64,000 bases of DNA from Kribbella aluminosa. GTDB lineage: Bacteria; Actinomycetota; Actinomycetes; Propionibacteriales; Kribbellaceae. A program made the translations under genes and the position numbers. The DNA lies in assembly GCF_017876295.1 (NCBI RefSeq), contig NZ_JAGINT010000001.1, positions 2,790,001 through 2,854,000 on the forward strand. Direction: 5' to 3'. The notes under the pieces are model-generated. The model searched no databases. It was not told the origin of the DNA and saw only the letters and a program-made list of their open reading frames with translations. Numbering within the stretch: position 1 is the first letter of the stretch; every line of letters begins with the position of its first letter. Of the stretch, positions 42,556 through 53,500 are shown one piece after another.

Positions 42556-43155
42556 GTGAAGCCTTCGAGACGGTTGAGGATCGCGATCGCGCTCCTGGTC
42601 GTTGTCGGCGTGGTCGTGCTGGCCGTGTCACTGACTACGAGTTGGAAGCAGCCGATGGATCAGCCGCGTACGGCGCACCCAACAGGTACGGCCATCCCGG
42701 CGCCGGTCTCGCAGCAGTTGGAGGAGTGGCGGCGGCCGACGACGACCGATCCTCGCGAGTTCGCGAACGCGTACGCCCGCACGATCTGGACCTACGACAC
42801 CAACCGGCACAGCTACGTCGACTGGCAGAACGCGGTGAGCGTGTACGCCGATCCGTCGTCGGCTGCGCCCGAGGTTGCGAGGAGCCTGCTGCCGCAGTGG
42901 GCGGAGTGGGAGCAGCTGCAGCTGCACAAGGCCCGTGCGACCGCTACCGGGATCACGGCTGCGGTGACGCCGGAGCTTGAGGCGATGGCGAACCGCGGTC
43001 AGGCACCCAACGGCTGGCACGCCTACGTGGTTCGGGCCAGGCAGACGGTGGTGCTGGACACCGGCACGGAGCAGCTTGACCGGCAGGCGGCAGTGGCGGT
43101 GGTGTGTACGCCGACGTGCAGGTTCTGGTCGGCGTCCGCGCAGGTGTCACCGTGA
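42556..43155 (+). CDS. Single-pass membrane protein of T4SS operon
   Basis: A 199-residue protein with an N-terminal transmembrane helix (LRIAIALLVVVGVVVLAVSL, residues 7-26) and an extracytoplasmic domain (TDPREFANAYARTIWTYDTN; then WHAYVVRARQTVVLDTG). GTG 42556 is chosen for GAGAGGA seven bases upstream. A TcpC/VirB8-like role (bitopic scaffold of the conjugation channel) fits topology, size and position as first gene of the T4SS operon, but sequence similarity to VirB8 cannot be claimed by eye. It overlaps the next gene by GTGA. Confidence 0.7.
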   Translation: MKPSRRLRIAIALLVVVGVVVLAVSLTTSWKQPMDQPRTAHPTGTAIPAPVSQQLEEWRRPTTTDPREFANAYARTIWTYDTNRHSYVDWQNAVSVYADPSSAAPEVARSLLPQWAEWEQLQLHKARATATGITAAVTPELEAMANRGQAPNGWHAYVVRARQTVVLDTGTEQLDRQAAVAVVCTPTCRFWSASAQVSP

Positions 43156-43817
43156 TCGTCAAAGCGGCGATCGCGTCGGCGGCGCTGATCGGCTCGATCG
43201 GCCTCATCGCACCGATCGCACTCGCGACGGGCGGCGGCGCGGCCTGCAGCACGCCATCCGACGCGCCGCCGACCGAGTCCACCCCGACCGACGTGGGTCC
43301 GATCGGGGCGGATCGGACTGTTGCGACTGCGATCGGGGCAAGGTCTACTGCCGTCCGGCTGACCGAGGTCCGAGTCGGGGCTGCGCCAGACGGCTGTAAG
43401 GCGCCGGTCAGTACCGGTGGTCAGCTGCCGGGTGCGGACCAGGCGGTCGCCCGTGCGATGAGCCTGGTCGGCAGTCACGGCTACTACCAGCTGTGTGCCC
43501 GGCTGGCTGCCAACATCTGGGGCCGGCAGCAGGCTGGGTACTTTTCTGCCGCTGAGCAGTGGCGACAGATGGTGGCCACAGGCAACGCGCATCCCAATGA
43601 TCGCCGCCCCCCGACGGGTGCGCTCGTCTTCTGGGCGACCGGCGGTCCGTACGGGCATGTCGCGGTCTATCTCGGCAACGGCCGGATCATCTCGAACGAC
43701 ATCGGCGACGACATCTCTGGCGAGGGCGGTGTGTACCTCGTTGACTTCGGGCTTATCGAGTCCAAATGGGGCGCGACCTACCTCGGCTGGGCACCGCCCA
43801 TCTATTCCACTACGTGA
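43152..43817 (+). CDS. NlpC/P60- or CHAP-like cell-wall hydrolase (VirB1-like)
   Basis: A 221-residue secreted protein: N-terminal signal segment (AAIASAALIGSIGLIAPIAL), a Ser/Thr/Pro/Asp-rich linker, then a cysteine-peptidase-like domain with YYQLCARLAANIWGRQ (Cys nucleophile) and TGGPYGHVAVYLGNGRII (His). Such enzymes open peptidoglycan locally for the conjugation channel. GTG 43152 overlaps the upstream stop; its own stop overlaps the next start. Confidence 0.82.
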   Translation: MIVKAAIASAALIGSIGLIAPIALATGGGAACSTPSDAPPTESTPTDVGPIGADRTVATAIGARSTAVRLTEVRVGAAPDGCKAPVSTGGQLPGADQAVARAMSLVGSHGYYQLCARLAANIWGRQQAGYFSAAEQWRQMVATGNAHPNDRRPPTGALVFWATGGPYGHVAVYLGNGRIISNDIGDDISGEGGVYLVDFGLIESKWGATYLGWAPPIYSTT

Positions 43818-44137
43818 AGGACATCGACGTGTTCAACTACGCCTCCCTCCGGCGGCTGGCGATCCTGCAGGATCCCGGAGTCAGCCCCAACGCCACCGGG
43901 CTGCCCGGCCTGCCCGAAGTACGAACTCTTGCCGGTGCGACGATCACGTTCGCGCTCGTGTCCTGCGTTGTCGCCTTGATCATCTCGGCAGCTGCATGGG
44001 CCTTGGGCAACATCAACGGCAACCCGCATGTCGCCGGCAAGGGCCGGATCGGAGTCCTCGCCTCGTTGGGCGCGGCGATCCTGATTGGCTCGGCCAACAG
44101 CCTGATCCGCTTCTTCAGCGCCATCAACATCGGCTGA
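43814..44137 (+). CDS. Small T4SS membrane protein
   Basis: A 107-residue protein with two membrane helices (ATITFALVSCVVALIISAAA near residues 42-61 and IGVLASLGAAILIGSANSLI near 82-101). Size, topology and place before the VirB6-like gene match VirB2/TrbC-like or PrgI-like small subunits of Gram-positive conjugation systems. GTG 43814 overlaps the hydrolase stop. Confidence 0.65.
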   Translation: MKDIDVFNYASLRRLAILQDPGVSPNATGLPGLPEVRTLAGATITFALVSCVVALIISAAAWALGNINGNPHVAGKGRIGVLASLGAAILIGSANSLIRFFSAINIG

Positions 44138-44149
44138 AGGGAGCGGCAC

Positions 44150-45337
44150 ATGTCGTGGAAGGACTGCCTCTTCAACCCCGAGGCATGCGTTGCGTCCGCG
44201 GGGAAAGACGCGATCAGTCAGACGGTCTGGGACGGGATCCTCAACTGGCTGGCCAAGGGCCTCACGGACATGACGACCAAGGTATTCGACAAGTTCACAG
44301 CCAGTACGACGCCCGACTTCAACCAGCACTGGTGGCGGGAGAACTTCGACTTGATCGTCACGATCTCCCTGCCACTGCTGGTGATCGCGTTCGTACTGCA
44401 GTGCGCAGCGGCCGCGATCCGACGTGAGCCTGCCCGCCTCGGACAGGCCGTGTTCGGAGCACTCCTCGGGACGGCCGGTGTGCCGTTCGCGGTCGCGGTG
44501 GTCGGGTCATGCGGTCAGATGGTCGATCGTCTCTCCACGACGATCCTGGGCACGAGCGATTCGGTGACCAAGGGCTTCCGCAGGATCATCGACCTGACCA
44601 AGGCGCTGGCCTCGATGAACCCACAAGGCGGAGTCCTGCTGACGGCCATCCAGCTCGCGATCCTCGCGACGATCGCCTTGTACTTCGTCATGATCGTCCG
44701 CGAGGTCGCGCTGACTGCTTTCGTCGTACTGGCTCCGATCGCGATGGCCAGCTGGACCTGGTCGGCGACCCGGCACTGGCTGCGCCGCTGGGTCGAACTC
44801 GTCGGCGCGCTGCTGTTCTCCAAGATGGTGATGGCGGTGATCTTCGCGCTCGGCCTGTCGGCCATGAGCAACTCGAGCCAGAACGGGGACTCGAGTCTCG
44901 GCACATTCCTCGCCGGAAGCCTGCTGTTCGCGATGGCCGCCTTCGCACCGATGGCGACGTACTCGTTCATTCACTGGGCCGGCGACCAGAGCCAGTCAGC
45001 GCTGTACGCCCTACAGCAAGGTACGGCGGGTGCGTCGGCGGTCAAGGCACGCGTCGAGCAGGCGTACCGGTGGGCCGCGTTCGACTTCACCGGATCGCGC
45101 TCCGGACCAGGGGCTGTCGTCGCGGGGCTGGACGACGCGGACGACGAGTCGGCTCCGACCGGCCCGACGAACCACGACACCACCGCGCAGGACCAGCCCA
45201 CGAGCAACATCGGACCCGACTCCGTGGCCACCGCGCCTGCCGACACGGCCCACACGACCCAGACATCGGCCGACCGAGTCGCCGGACAGGACCAGCCCGG
45301 CGACACCGGACAGAATGGACAAGGGGAGGCGGGATGA
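44150..45337 (+). CDS. VirB6/TrbL-like channel protein
   Basis: A 395-residue polytopic membrane protein with about six transmembrane segments (for example LIVTISLPLLVIAFVLQCAA and AIQLAILATIALYFVMIV), the WSATRHWLRRWVELVGALLF segment typical of actinobacterial TrbL-like proteins, and a long acidic, Thr/Gln/Asp-rich disordered tail (residues about 320-395). It probably forms the inner-membrane channel. GAAGGGAG lies upstream of ATG 44150; the stop overlaps the next ATG. Confidence 0.8.
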   Translation: MSWKDCLFNPEACVASAGKDAISQTVWDGILNWLAKGLTDMTTKVFDKFTASTTPDFNQHWWRENFDLIVTISLPLLVIAFVLQCAAAAIRREPARLGQAVFGALLGTAGVPFAVAVVGSCGQMVDRLSTTILGTSDSVTKGFRRIIDLTKALASMNPQGGVLLTAIQLAILATIALYFVMIVREVALTAFVVLAPIAMASWTWSATRHWLRRWVELVGALLFSKMVMAVIFALGLSAMSNSSQNGDSSLGTFLAGSLLFAMAAFAPMATYSFIHWAGDQSQSALYALQQGTAGASAVKARVEQAYRWAAFDFTGSRSGPGAVVAGLDDADDESAPTGPTNHDTTAQDQPTSNIGPDSVATAPADTAHTTQTSADRVAGQDQPGDTGQNGQGEAG

Positions 45338-46774
45338 CGACGCCGGACCCCCTGTCGACCCGCTTCCCGCGACCGGAGCAGAACGCCGTACTTCTCGGAC
45401 TTCGACCGGTACAGGTCGCGCTTCTGCTTGCCGCGATCGGCACGGTCACCCTGTCCTTCGTCACCGAGACCTCCGCGATCACCAGGCTCGGCAGCATCGT
45501 CGCCGCGTCCTTGTGCATGATGATCGCGTTCGGCCGGGCCGAGGAACTACCGGTCTACCGGTGGCTGCTCCTTCGCGGCGTCCATGCCTGGCGATCCTTG
45601 ATCGGTCGCCAGTCGTATCGCGCCCGTGTGCTCGAGCTGCGGCAGCACGGGCGTCTCCAGTTGCCGGGCAAAGGCGGACGGATGCGGATCATCACGTCCG
45701 CGTCCGGCCTGGGCGTGGTCCATGACCCGCGACGACGTCGCTTGGTCGCGGTCGCACGGATCGAAGGGCCTGCGCACCTGCTGCAGAACGCGGACGAGCA
45801 GGACCGGCGCGTTGCGGCGTACGGGCGGCTGATCGCAGGCCTGTGTCAGGGCAATCGGATCGCCCGGGCACAGATTCTGGAACGTACTCTGCCGGATCCG
45901 GCCGACGAGCTCGGGCAATGGGCCAAGTCCCGCAACGTCGACCCGCGCACACCGGCCGGGGAGGTCTACACCGATCTGCTCGCCCAGGGCCGCGCCGACC
46001 GCGGCCCGGCACGAGACGCTGTTCAGCTTCGCCGTGAACCTCGACGCGGTGTCACGCGAGGTTCGCAAGAACGGCGGCGGCCTGACCGGTGCGGCGGCGG
46101 TCCTGGAGTCCGAGGCTCGCGCGTTCCAGACGTCCCTCGCGGCCGCCGGGGTCGCGGGAGCGTGGCTGAGCGCCGGCGATCTAGCGTCGAGTTTGCGTAC
46201 GGCGTTCGATCCAGCCGCGACACGCACGGTCCCGAACCCAGAGGCACTCGATGCGGTTGACGCCGGCCCGTTGGCGGTCGACGCCGGCTGGGACCAGCTG
46301 CGCACGGATACGTCGCTGCATCGGGTGTACGTCATCACCGAGTGGCCGAGGATCCGGGCGACGCCGTCGTTCCTCAGTCCGTTGCTCTTGAAGCCCGGGA
46401 TCCGGCGTACGTTCACGCTCGTACTGGAGCCGATCCCGATGGCGAAGGCACTGCGTGACGCCCGTCGCCATCAGGTGGAGCGTGTTAGCGACCGGGCGAC
46501 CCGCTCCAGGATCGGGCAGCTCGAGACCGAGGAGGACCGCCAGCTCGACGCTGACGTGGCGCAGCGCGAGCGGGATCTCGGAGCCGGTCACGGCGACGTG
46601 CGGTGGCTCGGCCTGCTGGTCGTCTCGGCCGACAACGACGACGCGCTCGACGACGCCTGCATGGAGATCGAGATCGCGGCCACCCAGGCGCTGCTCGATC
46701 TGCGCCGGCTGGTCGGCCAGCAGCTGGAGGGCTTCATCGCCGCTGCGCTGCCGTTCGGGGTGGGACTCGGATGA
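45334..46774 (+). pseudogene. SCO6880-like conjugation protein, frameshifted
   Basis: The first frame (ATG 45334) gives two N-terminal membrane helices (VQVALLLAAIGTVTLSFVTE region), then GVHAWRSLIGRQSYRA and GLGVVHDPRRRRLVAVARIE. At about 46010 the frame shifts and the second frame continues RHETLFSFAVNLDAVSREVR, HRVYVITEWPRI and RTFTLVLEPIPMAKALRDA to 46774. Rejoined it is about 480 residues, the normal length of this PrgI-related family that sits before VirB4 in actinobacterial T4SSs. If the lesion is real, the T4SS is probably inactive. Confidence 0.8.
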
Positions 46775-48177
46775 CGACGCGGCATTCGGCCTACTTCGAG
46801 CAAGACGGCACAGACCGTGCTACGCGGCGTACGAATCGGCGATCGGCGTACGACGTACCGCCCAAGCCGAGGGCTGATGCTGTCGAGGGCGAGTCGGGTA
46901 CCGGACGGGGCTGGCGCCTGCGGGTCGATACGCACCGTGCGACGACCAGGATCCTTCGCGTGGCGTACCCGTTCCTCGCCGAGGGCGGACTGGGAGCCGA
47001 TGGCACGTACATCGGGTCTGACGTGTTCAGCGGCGGATCGTTCGTCTACGACCCGTGGGTGCTGTACCAGGCCCGGGTCATCACCAACCCGAACATTCTG
47101 CTGGCCGGCGTGATCGGTAGCGGGAAGTCGTCAACAGCAAAGGCGCTCATCACGCGTTCGGTTGCCTTGGGCCACAAAGCGTACGTGCCGTGCGATCCCA
47201 AGGGCGAGTGGACCGCGGTCGCCGAGGCAATCGGCGGCGCAACCATCAAACTCGGGCCCGGACTACCAACCCGGCTCAATCCACTGGACGCAGGACGTCG
47301 ACCGGCGACGGTCGACGTAGGGGAGTGGCAGCGGATCGTCTGGTCCCGCCGCCGCGCACTACTCGGAACCCTGGCCGAATCGACCCTCGGACGCCCGATG
47401 ACCGCCGTCGAACACACCGCGCTCGACCTCGCCCTCGAGACCGTCTCCAGCCAGGTCCCGACACCGACGATCCCCGATGTCGTGGTCGCGCTGTTCACGC
47501 CGGACTCCGAGTTCGCGCGGCGCGCGAGTCTCCAGACGACGACGTTGACCGACGACGGCCGCGAGGTCGCGCACGCGATCCGGCGGCTCGTCCACGGGGA
47601 CCTGTCGGGGATGTTCGACGGCCCGTCGACGACCGAGTTCGACCCTGCCCTGCCGATGGTCACCCTGGACTCGTCCTGGCTCGGCGCCGGCGGCAACGAC
47701 GAAGCACTGCGCCTCACCCTGGCCTGCGCATCGTCGTGGCTCGAGGCCGCGGTCGCCGATCCGGCGGGCGGCAACCGGTACATCGTGTACGACGAGGGTT
47801 GGCGCGTCATGCGCGACGCAGCACTGCTGCGCCGGATGCAGGAGCAATGGAAACTGTCCCGCGCCTGGGGCGTCTCGAACATCCTGATCGTCCACCGCCT
47901 GTCCGACCTCGCAGCTGTCGGCGACCTCGGCTCCGAAGCCCGCGCCCTGGCCGAAGGACTGCTGGCCGACTGCTCGACCCGGATCATGCTCCGCCAGGAA
48001 TCCGACCAGCTCTCGCGCACCGCAAGCCTGCTCGGCCTCACCGATGTCGAGATCGCCACGATCGCCAAGCTCCCGAAAGGCCGTGCCCTGTGGCGGCTCC
48101 CGAACCGCTCGTTCGTCGTACAGCTTGTCCGCCATGCCCGCGAAGTCGAGCTCTTCGACACCGACGCCCGGATGTAG
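46771..48177 (+). CDS. VirB4-like T4SS ATPase
   Basis: A 468-residue ATPase. NILLAGVIGSGKSSTAKALI near residue 110 is Walker A, DPKGEWTAVAEAIGG follows, and YIVYDEGWRVM near residue 340 is Walker B; SRAWGVSNILIVHRLSDLA and ALAEGLLADCSTRIMLRQES are VirB4/TraC blocks. It powers the conjugation machine at the membrane. It is shorter than Gram-negative VirB4 because the N-terminal part is supplied by the SCO6880-like protein in these systems. It overlaps the upstream stop by 4 bp. Confidence 0.9.
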   Translation: MTTRHSAYFEQDGTDRATRRTNRRSAYDVPPKPRADAVEGESGTGRGWRLRVDTHRATTRILRVAYPFLAEGGLGADGTYIGSDVFSGGSFVYDPWVLYQARVITNPNILLAGVIGSGKSSTAKALITRSVALGHKAYVPCDPKGEWTAVAEAIGGATIKLGPGLPTRLNPLDAGRRPATVDVGEWQRIVWSRRRALLGTLAESTLGRPMTAVEHTALDLALETVSSQVPTPTIPDVVVALFTPDSEFARRASLQTTTLTDDGREVAHAIRRLVHGDLSGMFDGPSTTEFDPALPMVTLDSSWLGAGGNDEALRLTLACASSWLEAAVADPAGGNRYIVYDEGWRVMRDAALLRRMQEQWKLSRAWGVSNILIVHRLSDLAAVGDLGSEARALAEGLLADCSTRIMLRQESDQLSRTASLLGLTDVEIATIAKLPKGRALWRLPNRSFVVQLVRHAREVELFDTDARM

Positions 48178-48181
48178 AGCC

Positions 48182-49933
48182 ATGAAACAACGACCCCCAC
48201 AAGACTTCACCGACATCCTCATCACCGGCGCCGGCGTCATGTTCTGCGGCACCGGCATCCTCTACCTGGCAGGCGGCCTCGCAAGCCTGCTGACGACTGG
48301 CCACTGGCCAAAATCAGCATGGATCGACGCCTCACGAGTCGTACTTCACCCAGGCAACCCCGCGACCGCCTTCGGAATGACCGCAGCGCAGTTCGGACCA
48401 GTGACCTACTGGCTGGCCGTCGCAGTGCTTGTTGCCACGCCGATCTGCGTCGGACTGCTTGGCGCTCGCTTGTGGCAAGGCCGCCGGTCAACCCCGGCGA
48501 ACCGGCGGCGCACTCTCGCCGCACGCCCCGGTCTGGCCACACCAACCGAGGTCGAGGCCGCGGTCGGGCGCAGGCAAGTCGTACGACGAGGACGAGCAGC
48601 CCGGCCACAGGCCCCGACACGGCATCCCACCGAGCTCGGAACCCTCCTGGGACACTCCCGCGGCAGAGAATGCTGGGCATCCGTGGAGGACTCCCGCATC
48701 GACGTCGGCCCACCGCGCTCCGGCAAAGGCCTCCACCAGATCATCGGCAGCATCATCGACGCACCAGGAGCCGTCGTCACCACCTCGACCCGGCCCGACA
48801 ACCTCGCCGCCACCCTCGAACTGCGCCGCGAGATCGGCCCGGTCGCCGTCTTCGACCCCCAAGGCCTCGGACGCGTTGAAGGTATCCGCTGGTCACCGGT
48901 CCGCGGCTGCGAGAACCCGACGACCGCGATGGTCCGAGCCAGCGGACTCGCCGCCGGCGCCGGCTTCACCAAGGGCGGCGTCACCGACGGCGCGTTCTGG
49001 CATGGCCAAACCGAAATGGCGCTCCGCGGCCTGCTGCACGCCGCGGCGATCGATGACGCGGGCATCGCTCAGCTCTACCGATGGGGACTCGAACCAGCCT
49101 CGGCCACCGAAGCCGTCACCATCCTCAACCGCTCCGACCAAGCAGCCGAAGGCTGGGGCGACACGCTCGACGGGATCGTCCGCATGGACGGCCGTACCCG
49201 CGACGCGATCTGGGCGGGTGTCCGCTCGGCACTGTCCGCGCTCGCCGATCCGGCCGTACGACGATCCTTCGACCCACCACCCGGCGAAGGCCTCGACCCC
49301 GCCGAGTTCATCCGCGAACGCGGCACCATCTATCTTCTCGGCACCGGAGCCGGCGCCTCAGCCACCTCAGCGTTCATCGCGGCACTTCTCGAAGACATCA
49401 CGGAAACCGCCCGCCAACTCGCCGCCCACAACCCCGGCGGACGCCTCGAACCACCACTCGCCCTCGTCCTCGACGAGATCGCCAACCTCTGCGCCGTACC
49501 GTCCCTGCCCAGCCTCATGGCCGACGGCGGCGGCTCCGGCATCTCCACCCACGTCGTCATCCAATCCCTCGCCCAAGCCCGCGAACGCTGGGGCGAACAA
49601 GCCGCCGCCGCGATGTGGGACGCCGCGACCCTCCGCCTCATCCTTGGTGGCTCCGCCCAACCCCGCGACCTCCAAGACCTCGCCGCCGTCTGCGGCGAAC
49701 GCGACGAGGAGATCCGCAACTGGAGCCGCGGCCCCGACGGCGGCCGCACCACCTCCACCAGCACGCGCCGCATCCCCATCCTCCCACCCGACGTCATTCG
49801 AACCCTGCCCTTCGGCACCGGCATCCTGCTCGCCCGCACCGCCCCACCCATCCTTCTCACCATGACCCCCTGGCACGACCGCCCCGACGCCGACCAAATC
49901 CGCGACAGCATCGACAAATCCATCCTCCGATGA
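48182..49933 (+). CDS. VirD4/TraG-like coupling protein
   Basis: A 583-residue protein with two N-terminal transmembrane helices (ILITGAGVMFCGTGILYLAG; YWLAVAVLVATPICVGLLGA), Walker A VGPPRSGKGLH near residue 176 and Walker B LALVLDEIANL near residue 429. HVVIQSLAQARERWGEQAAA is a typical VirD4 block. It brings the relaxase-DNA complex to the channel. The ATG at 48182 lies 4 bp after the VirB4-like gene. Confidence 0.92.
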   Translation: MKQRPPQDFTDILITGAGVMFCGTGILYLAGGLASLLTTGHWPKSAWIDASRVVLHPGNPATAFGMTAAQFGPVTYWLAVAVLVATPICVGLLGARLWQGRRSTPANRRRTLAARPGLATPTEVEAAVGRRQVVRRGRAARPQAPTRHPTELGTLLGHSRGRECWASVEDSRIDVGPPRSGKGLHQIIGSIIDAPGAVVTTSTRPDNLAATLELRREIGPVAVFDPQGLGRVEGIRWSPVRGCENPTTAMVRASGLAAGAGFTKGGVTDGAFWHGQTEMALRGLLHAAAIDDAGIAQLYRWGLEPASATEAVTILNRSDQAAEGWGDTLDGIVRMDGRTRDAIWAGVRSALSALADPAVRRSFDPPPGEGLDPAEFIRERGTIYLLGTGAGASATSAFIAALLEDITETARQLAAHNPGGRLEPPLALVLDEIANLCAVPSLPSLMADGGGSGISTHVVIQSLAQARERWGEQAAAAMWDAATLRLILGGSAQPRDLQDLAAVCGERDEEIRNWSRGPDGGRTTSTSTRRIPILPPDVIRTLPFGTGILLARTAPPILLTMTPWHDRPDADQIRDSIDKSILR

Positions 49934-50298
49934 ACCCCGACGACTTCGTCTTCACGGCCCCCACCGACCCCTACATCGTCTGCTGGCGCGACCTAGACCC
50001 CACCAGCACCACCGAAGAGCTCGAACGCCTCGCCGACTGGGTCACCTGGGCCACCACCCGCTACAACCTCGACCACAAAGCCATCCCACCCTGCTGGCCC
50101 CACCACGGCGCCATCGTCGAGGAACTCTCCGCCCTCCGCACCTTCTGGGAATCCTGCTACCAAGACGATGCCGCACCCTCGGACCCACTGGCCTTCCACC
50201 GAGACCTGACGCTGGCTGTCCGCCGTCTCCGCGACTGGACCTCGGTCCTTGGCTGTAGCAGAACAATCCACCGTCCTGAACAAGTGGTTGAAAGCTGA
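49930..50298 (+). CDS. Small acidic protein, DUF4913-like
   Basis: A 122-residue protein (YIVCWRDLDPTSTTEELERL; CWPHHGAIVEELSALRTFW) overlapping the VirD4-like stop by 4 bp. The CWPxHGAIVEELSALRxFW block recalls DUF4913-type plasmid and ICE proteins found beside conjugation genes; function unknown. It closes the T4SS operon. Confidence 0.65.
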   Translation: MNPDDFVFTAPTDPYIVCWRDLDPTSTTEELERLADWVTWATTRYNLDHKAIPPCWPHHGAIVEELSALRTFWESCYQDDAAPSDPLAFHRDLTLAVRRLRDWTSVLGCSRTIHRPEQVVES

Positions 50299-50551
50299 GA
50301 GCCTTTGATCCCAAGGTGCGTGGATGCATCGGGTCGACCTGCGCGGGCATTCCCATTGATACCCAATGTATTAGCGTCAGATATAGATGACTTCTTTATC
50401 CGAAAAATGTCGATCGCGCAAGAATGCTGCAACTTGTTGCGCATCACGTAACGGGAGTTGTCGGGGAGCGATATAGCGGTCACTGGCCCAGCCCGATGAC
50501 CCGCCTAGTTGTCGGTGCCTGTCCCCGGGCCGGCGTTAGGTGGGGTTTGTC
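50299..50551. other. Intergenic, AT-rich, probable RHS promoter
   Basis: These 253 bp contain an AT-rich patch around 50355-50415, much lower in GC than its surroundings, that could hold a promoter for the RHS gene. No clear palindrome or small gene was seen. Confidence 0.3.
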
Positions 50552-53500
50552 ATGTCTCGTTCCCGGCGTGCCCGAATGCAGTGGCTGTCTCGTGTCACTG
50601 CGGCTGTGGTGTCGTTCTCCTTGCTGGCAACGGCGTTGGAGGTGCAGGATCCTGCGGTTGCGGCTCCGGTGACGGATCCGAAGCCGCCGGTGGCGAGGGT
50701 GGATTCGCGGCCGGATCTTGTGTCGGCGGTGGTGTCGGCGCGGTCGCAGGGCTCCCGGGTTGAGGTGGAGTCGCTGCGTTCGGAGACGTCGACGACGTGG
50801 GCGAATCCGGACGGGACGATGACGACCGAGGCGCATGCGGCGCCGGTCCGTTTCAGGAACGGCACGGGTGGCTGGCGGTCGATCGACCTGACGCTGGCGA
50901 AGGGGAGCGACGGTACGGTCGCTCCTCGGGGTCACGGCCACGGTCTGCAGTTGGGGAAACGGAACGGCGCGGCCGGTGGTGTGTTCGCGTCGGCGACCGC
51001 TGGAACGGGCCGTCAGGTGGAGTGGATGGCCCCATGGAAGCTGCCCGAGCCAAGTATCGAGGGCACCCAGGCGACGTACGCCGACGTGCAGCCCGGCGTG
51101 GACCTGAAGCTCGACGCGCGCCGTAGCGGGTTTGAGACCGATCTGGTCGTCAAGGAGCGGCCTGCGGCGGCGCCGGTGTGGCGGATCCCGTTGCGGACGA
51201 AGGGTTTGACGGCCCGGCAGAACGCCGACGGCGCGATCGAGTTCGTCGATGCGAAGAACGTGGTGCGGTCGCGGATCCCGGTGGGTCAGATGTGGGACGC
51301 GGTGCTGGACGAGCACACGCAGATGCCGGTGAACAACGTGCCGGTGAAGATGTCGGTCGAGCAGGCGTCGCCGGGTAAGGCGACGCTCGTGATCGCGCCG
51401 GACGCCAAGTGGTTCATGGATCCGGCGCGGGTGTTCCCGGTGACGGTGGACCCGACGTACGCGGTGTCGACGACTTTGCCGAGTTTCGACACGTGGGTGC
51501 AGTCGGCCTATCCGGACGACTTGTCGGCGACGATCGATCTGCGGGTCGGGATGAACGGGACGAAGACGGAGCGGACGTTCATGAACTTCGCGACCGCGCC
51601 GTTCAAGGGCAAGGACGTGGTGTCGTCGTTCCTGTCGGTATACCAGTACGGCGGCGTCTCCTGCACCCCGACGGTCGTCAATGTGCGGGCCGTGCAGCCG
51701 GTCTCGACCGCGACCCGCTGGTCCAACCAGCCCACATTGGGTTCGGTGTACGGGTCGCTGAACGCCACCAAGGGCTTCTCGAGCGCCTGTCCGGCTGCGC
51801 GGATCGAGATCCCGATGACCAGCCTCGCGAAGGCCTGGTCGCAGGCGACATATGACACCGGCGGTCTGGCGCTGGTCGCGGCGAACGAGGCCGATGTGAA
51901 CTCGTGGAAGCGCTTCTACGCCTCGGGCGGCCCGGCCGACCCGTACATCTCGTTCACCTGGAACCGGCCCCCGAACGCCCCCGCGACGGTGGAGACGACC
52001 GAGGCGGTCGCGTATGCGGTGAAGGATGACTCGAACTCGTACATGTACTCGCCGTCGACGACCCCGTGGGTGCGGACGAAGGCGACGGATCCGGACGGTA
52101 ACACGGTGAAGTACGTGTTCGAGTTCTTCACCGGCGACGGACCCACCCTTCACGTCTGGGGCACGTGCACGTCATCGGTGTACGCCTCCGGTACGACGGC
52201 TGGTTGCCGGCCCTCGACACCGCTGCCGGACAACATGCTGCTGTACATCCGGGCGAAGGCGAACGACGGCAGCATCGACGGCCCGTGGACGAGCTACCAG
52301 ACCCGCCTGCGGATCGGCGCTGTGACACCGGCGCAACCGGGCGTCTCGTGCCCGAGCCCGTACGTGATCAACTCCTGGCAGGACAACCCGCCGACGGCGG
52401 ATGTCGTCTGCACGGTGACCGCCACCGGCGACGGCTACAACGCTCCCGGGTACATCCGCCTGACCGTCGACGGCCAGCCGTACGGCGGCGGTGGAACCGA
52501 TGGGACGGTGCCTGGACAGGTGAAGATCACGCCGTCGAGCGACCCGGCGATCGCGAGAACCACTGTGACCCTCAGCAAGGGCATTCCTGGGTTGCACCGG
52601 ATCACCGCGACGGCCGAGACGCCGGCGGGGAACAAGTCGGGCGGGAACTCGTACAGCTTCGGCTGGGGCGGCTCGAACATGACCTCCCCGACGGCGAACC
52701 CGCAGATCACCACCACCGACAACATCCAGATCACCGCGTCGGGCCCGCCGAAAGGCCAGTCGTCGACCGTGACCGCGAAGGTGCGCTGGCGGACCTCGGG
52801 GTACGGCGGCAGCCCGAACGACACGGTCGGCTGGACCACGGACGCCACGGAGCTGAACGTCAAGGACAACGGCACCGCGGGTGTCACCGTCGATGAGCCG
52901 TGGAGCACGAAGAAGGCCACGGTCGACGCGTCCCTGGACTCAGACCCCAACACCCCCGGGATCCAGCCGACGACCTTGAGCGACCGGCTGCCGGTCAAGC
53001 TGGACATCCAGGTCTGCTTCACCTACGCGTCCTCGACCCAGTGCACCTGGTCCCAAAACCCCGGCACCACAGTGCAACGCCTTCCGCACGCCTTCGGCAA
53101 CGGTTTCCCGGTCAGCGACGCCGGCCCCGGCCAAGTTGCGCTGTGGACGGGCGAGTTCAACACCGACGTCACCGACATCTCGGTCCCTGGCTACACCGGC
53201 GACCTGTCGATCTCCCGATCACACTCGACCTACGCCGGCCCAACCGACACCATCAGCGGCGTGTTCGGGCCGGGCTGGACCGCGCATTTCGACGGCGCGG
53301 AGGCCGGTGCGGCCGGGATGCAGGTGTTCGACTCCAGCCGGGTCGACGGCACGATCGCGCTGATCGACGGCGACGGCACCTCGCTGGTGTACGAGTCGCC
53401 CACCGGGCGGCGTACCGGTGCTTCCTTGGCGGCGGGGGTGTGGGTGCCGGCCGATGAGGACACCGAACTCGACGGATCCAAGCTGACCGTCACCGGAACG

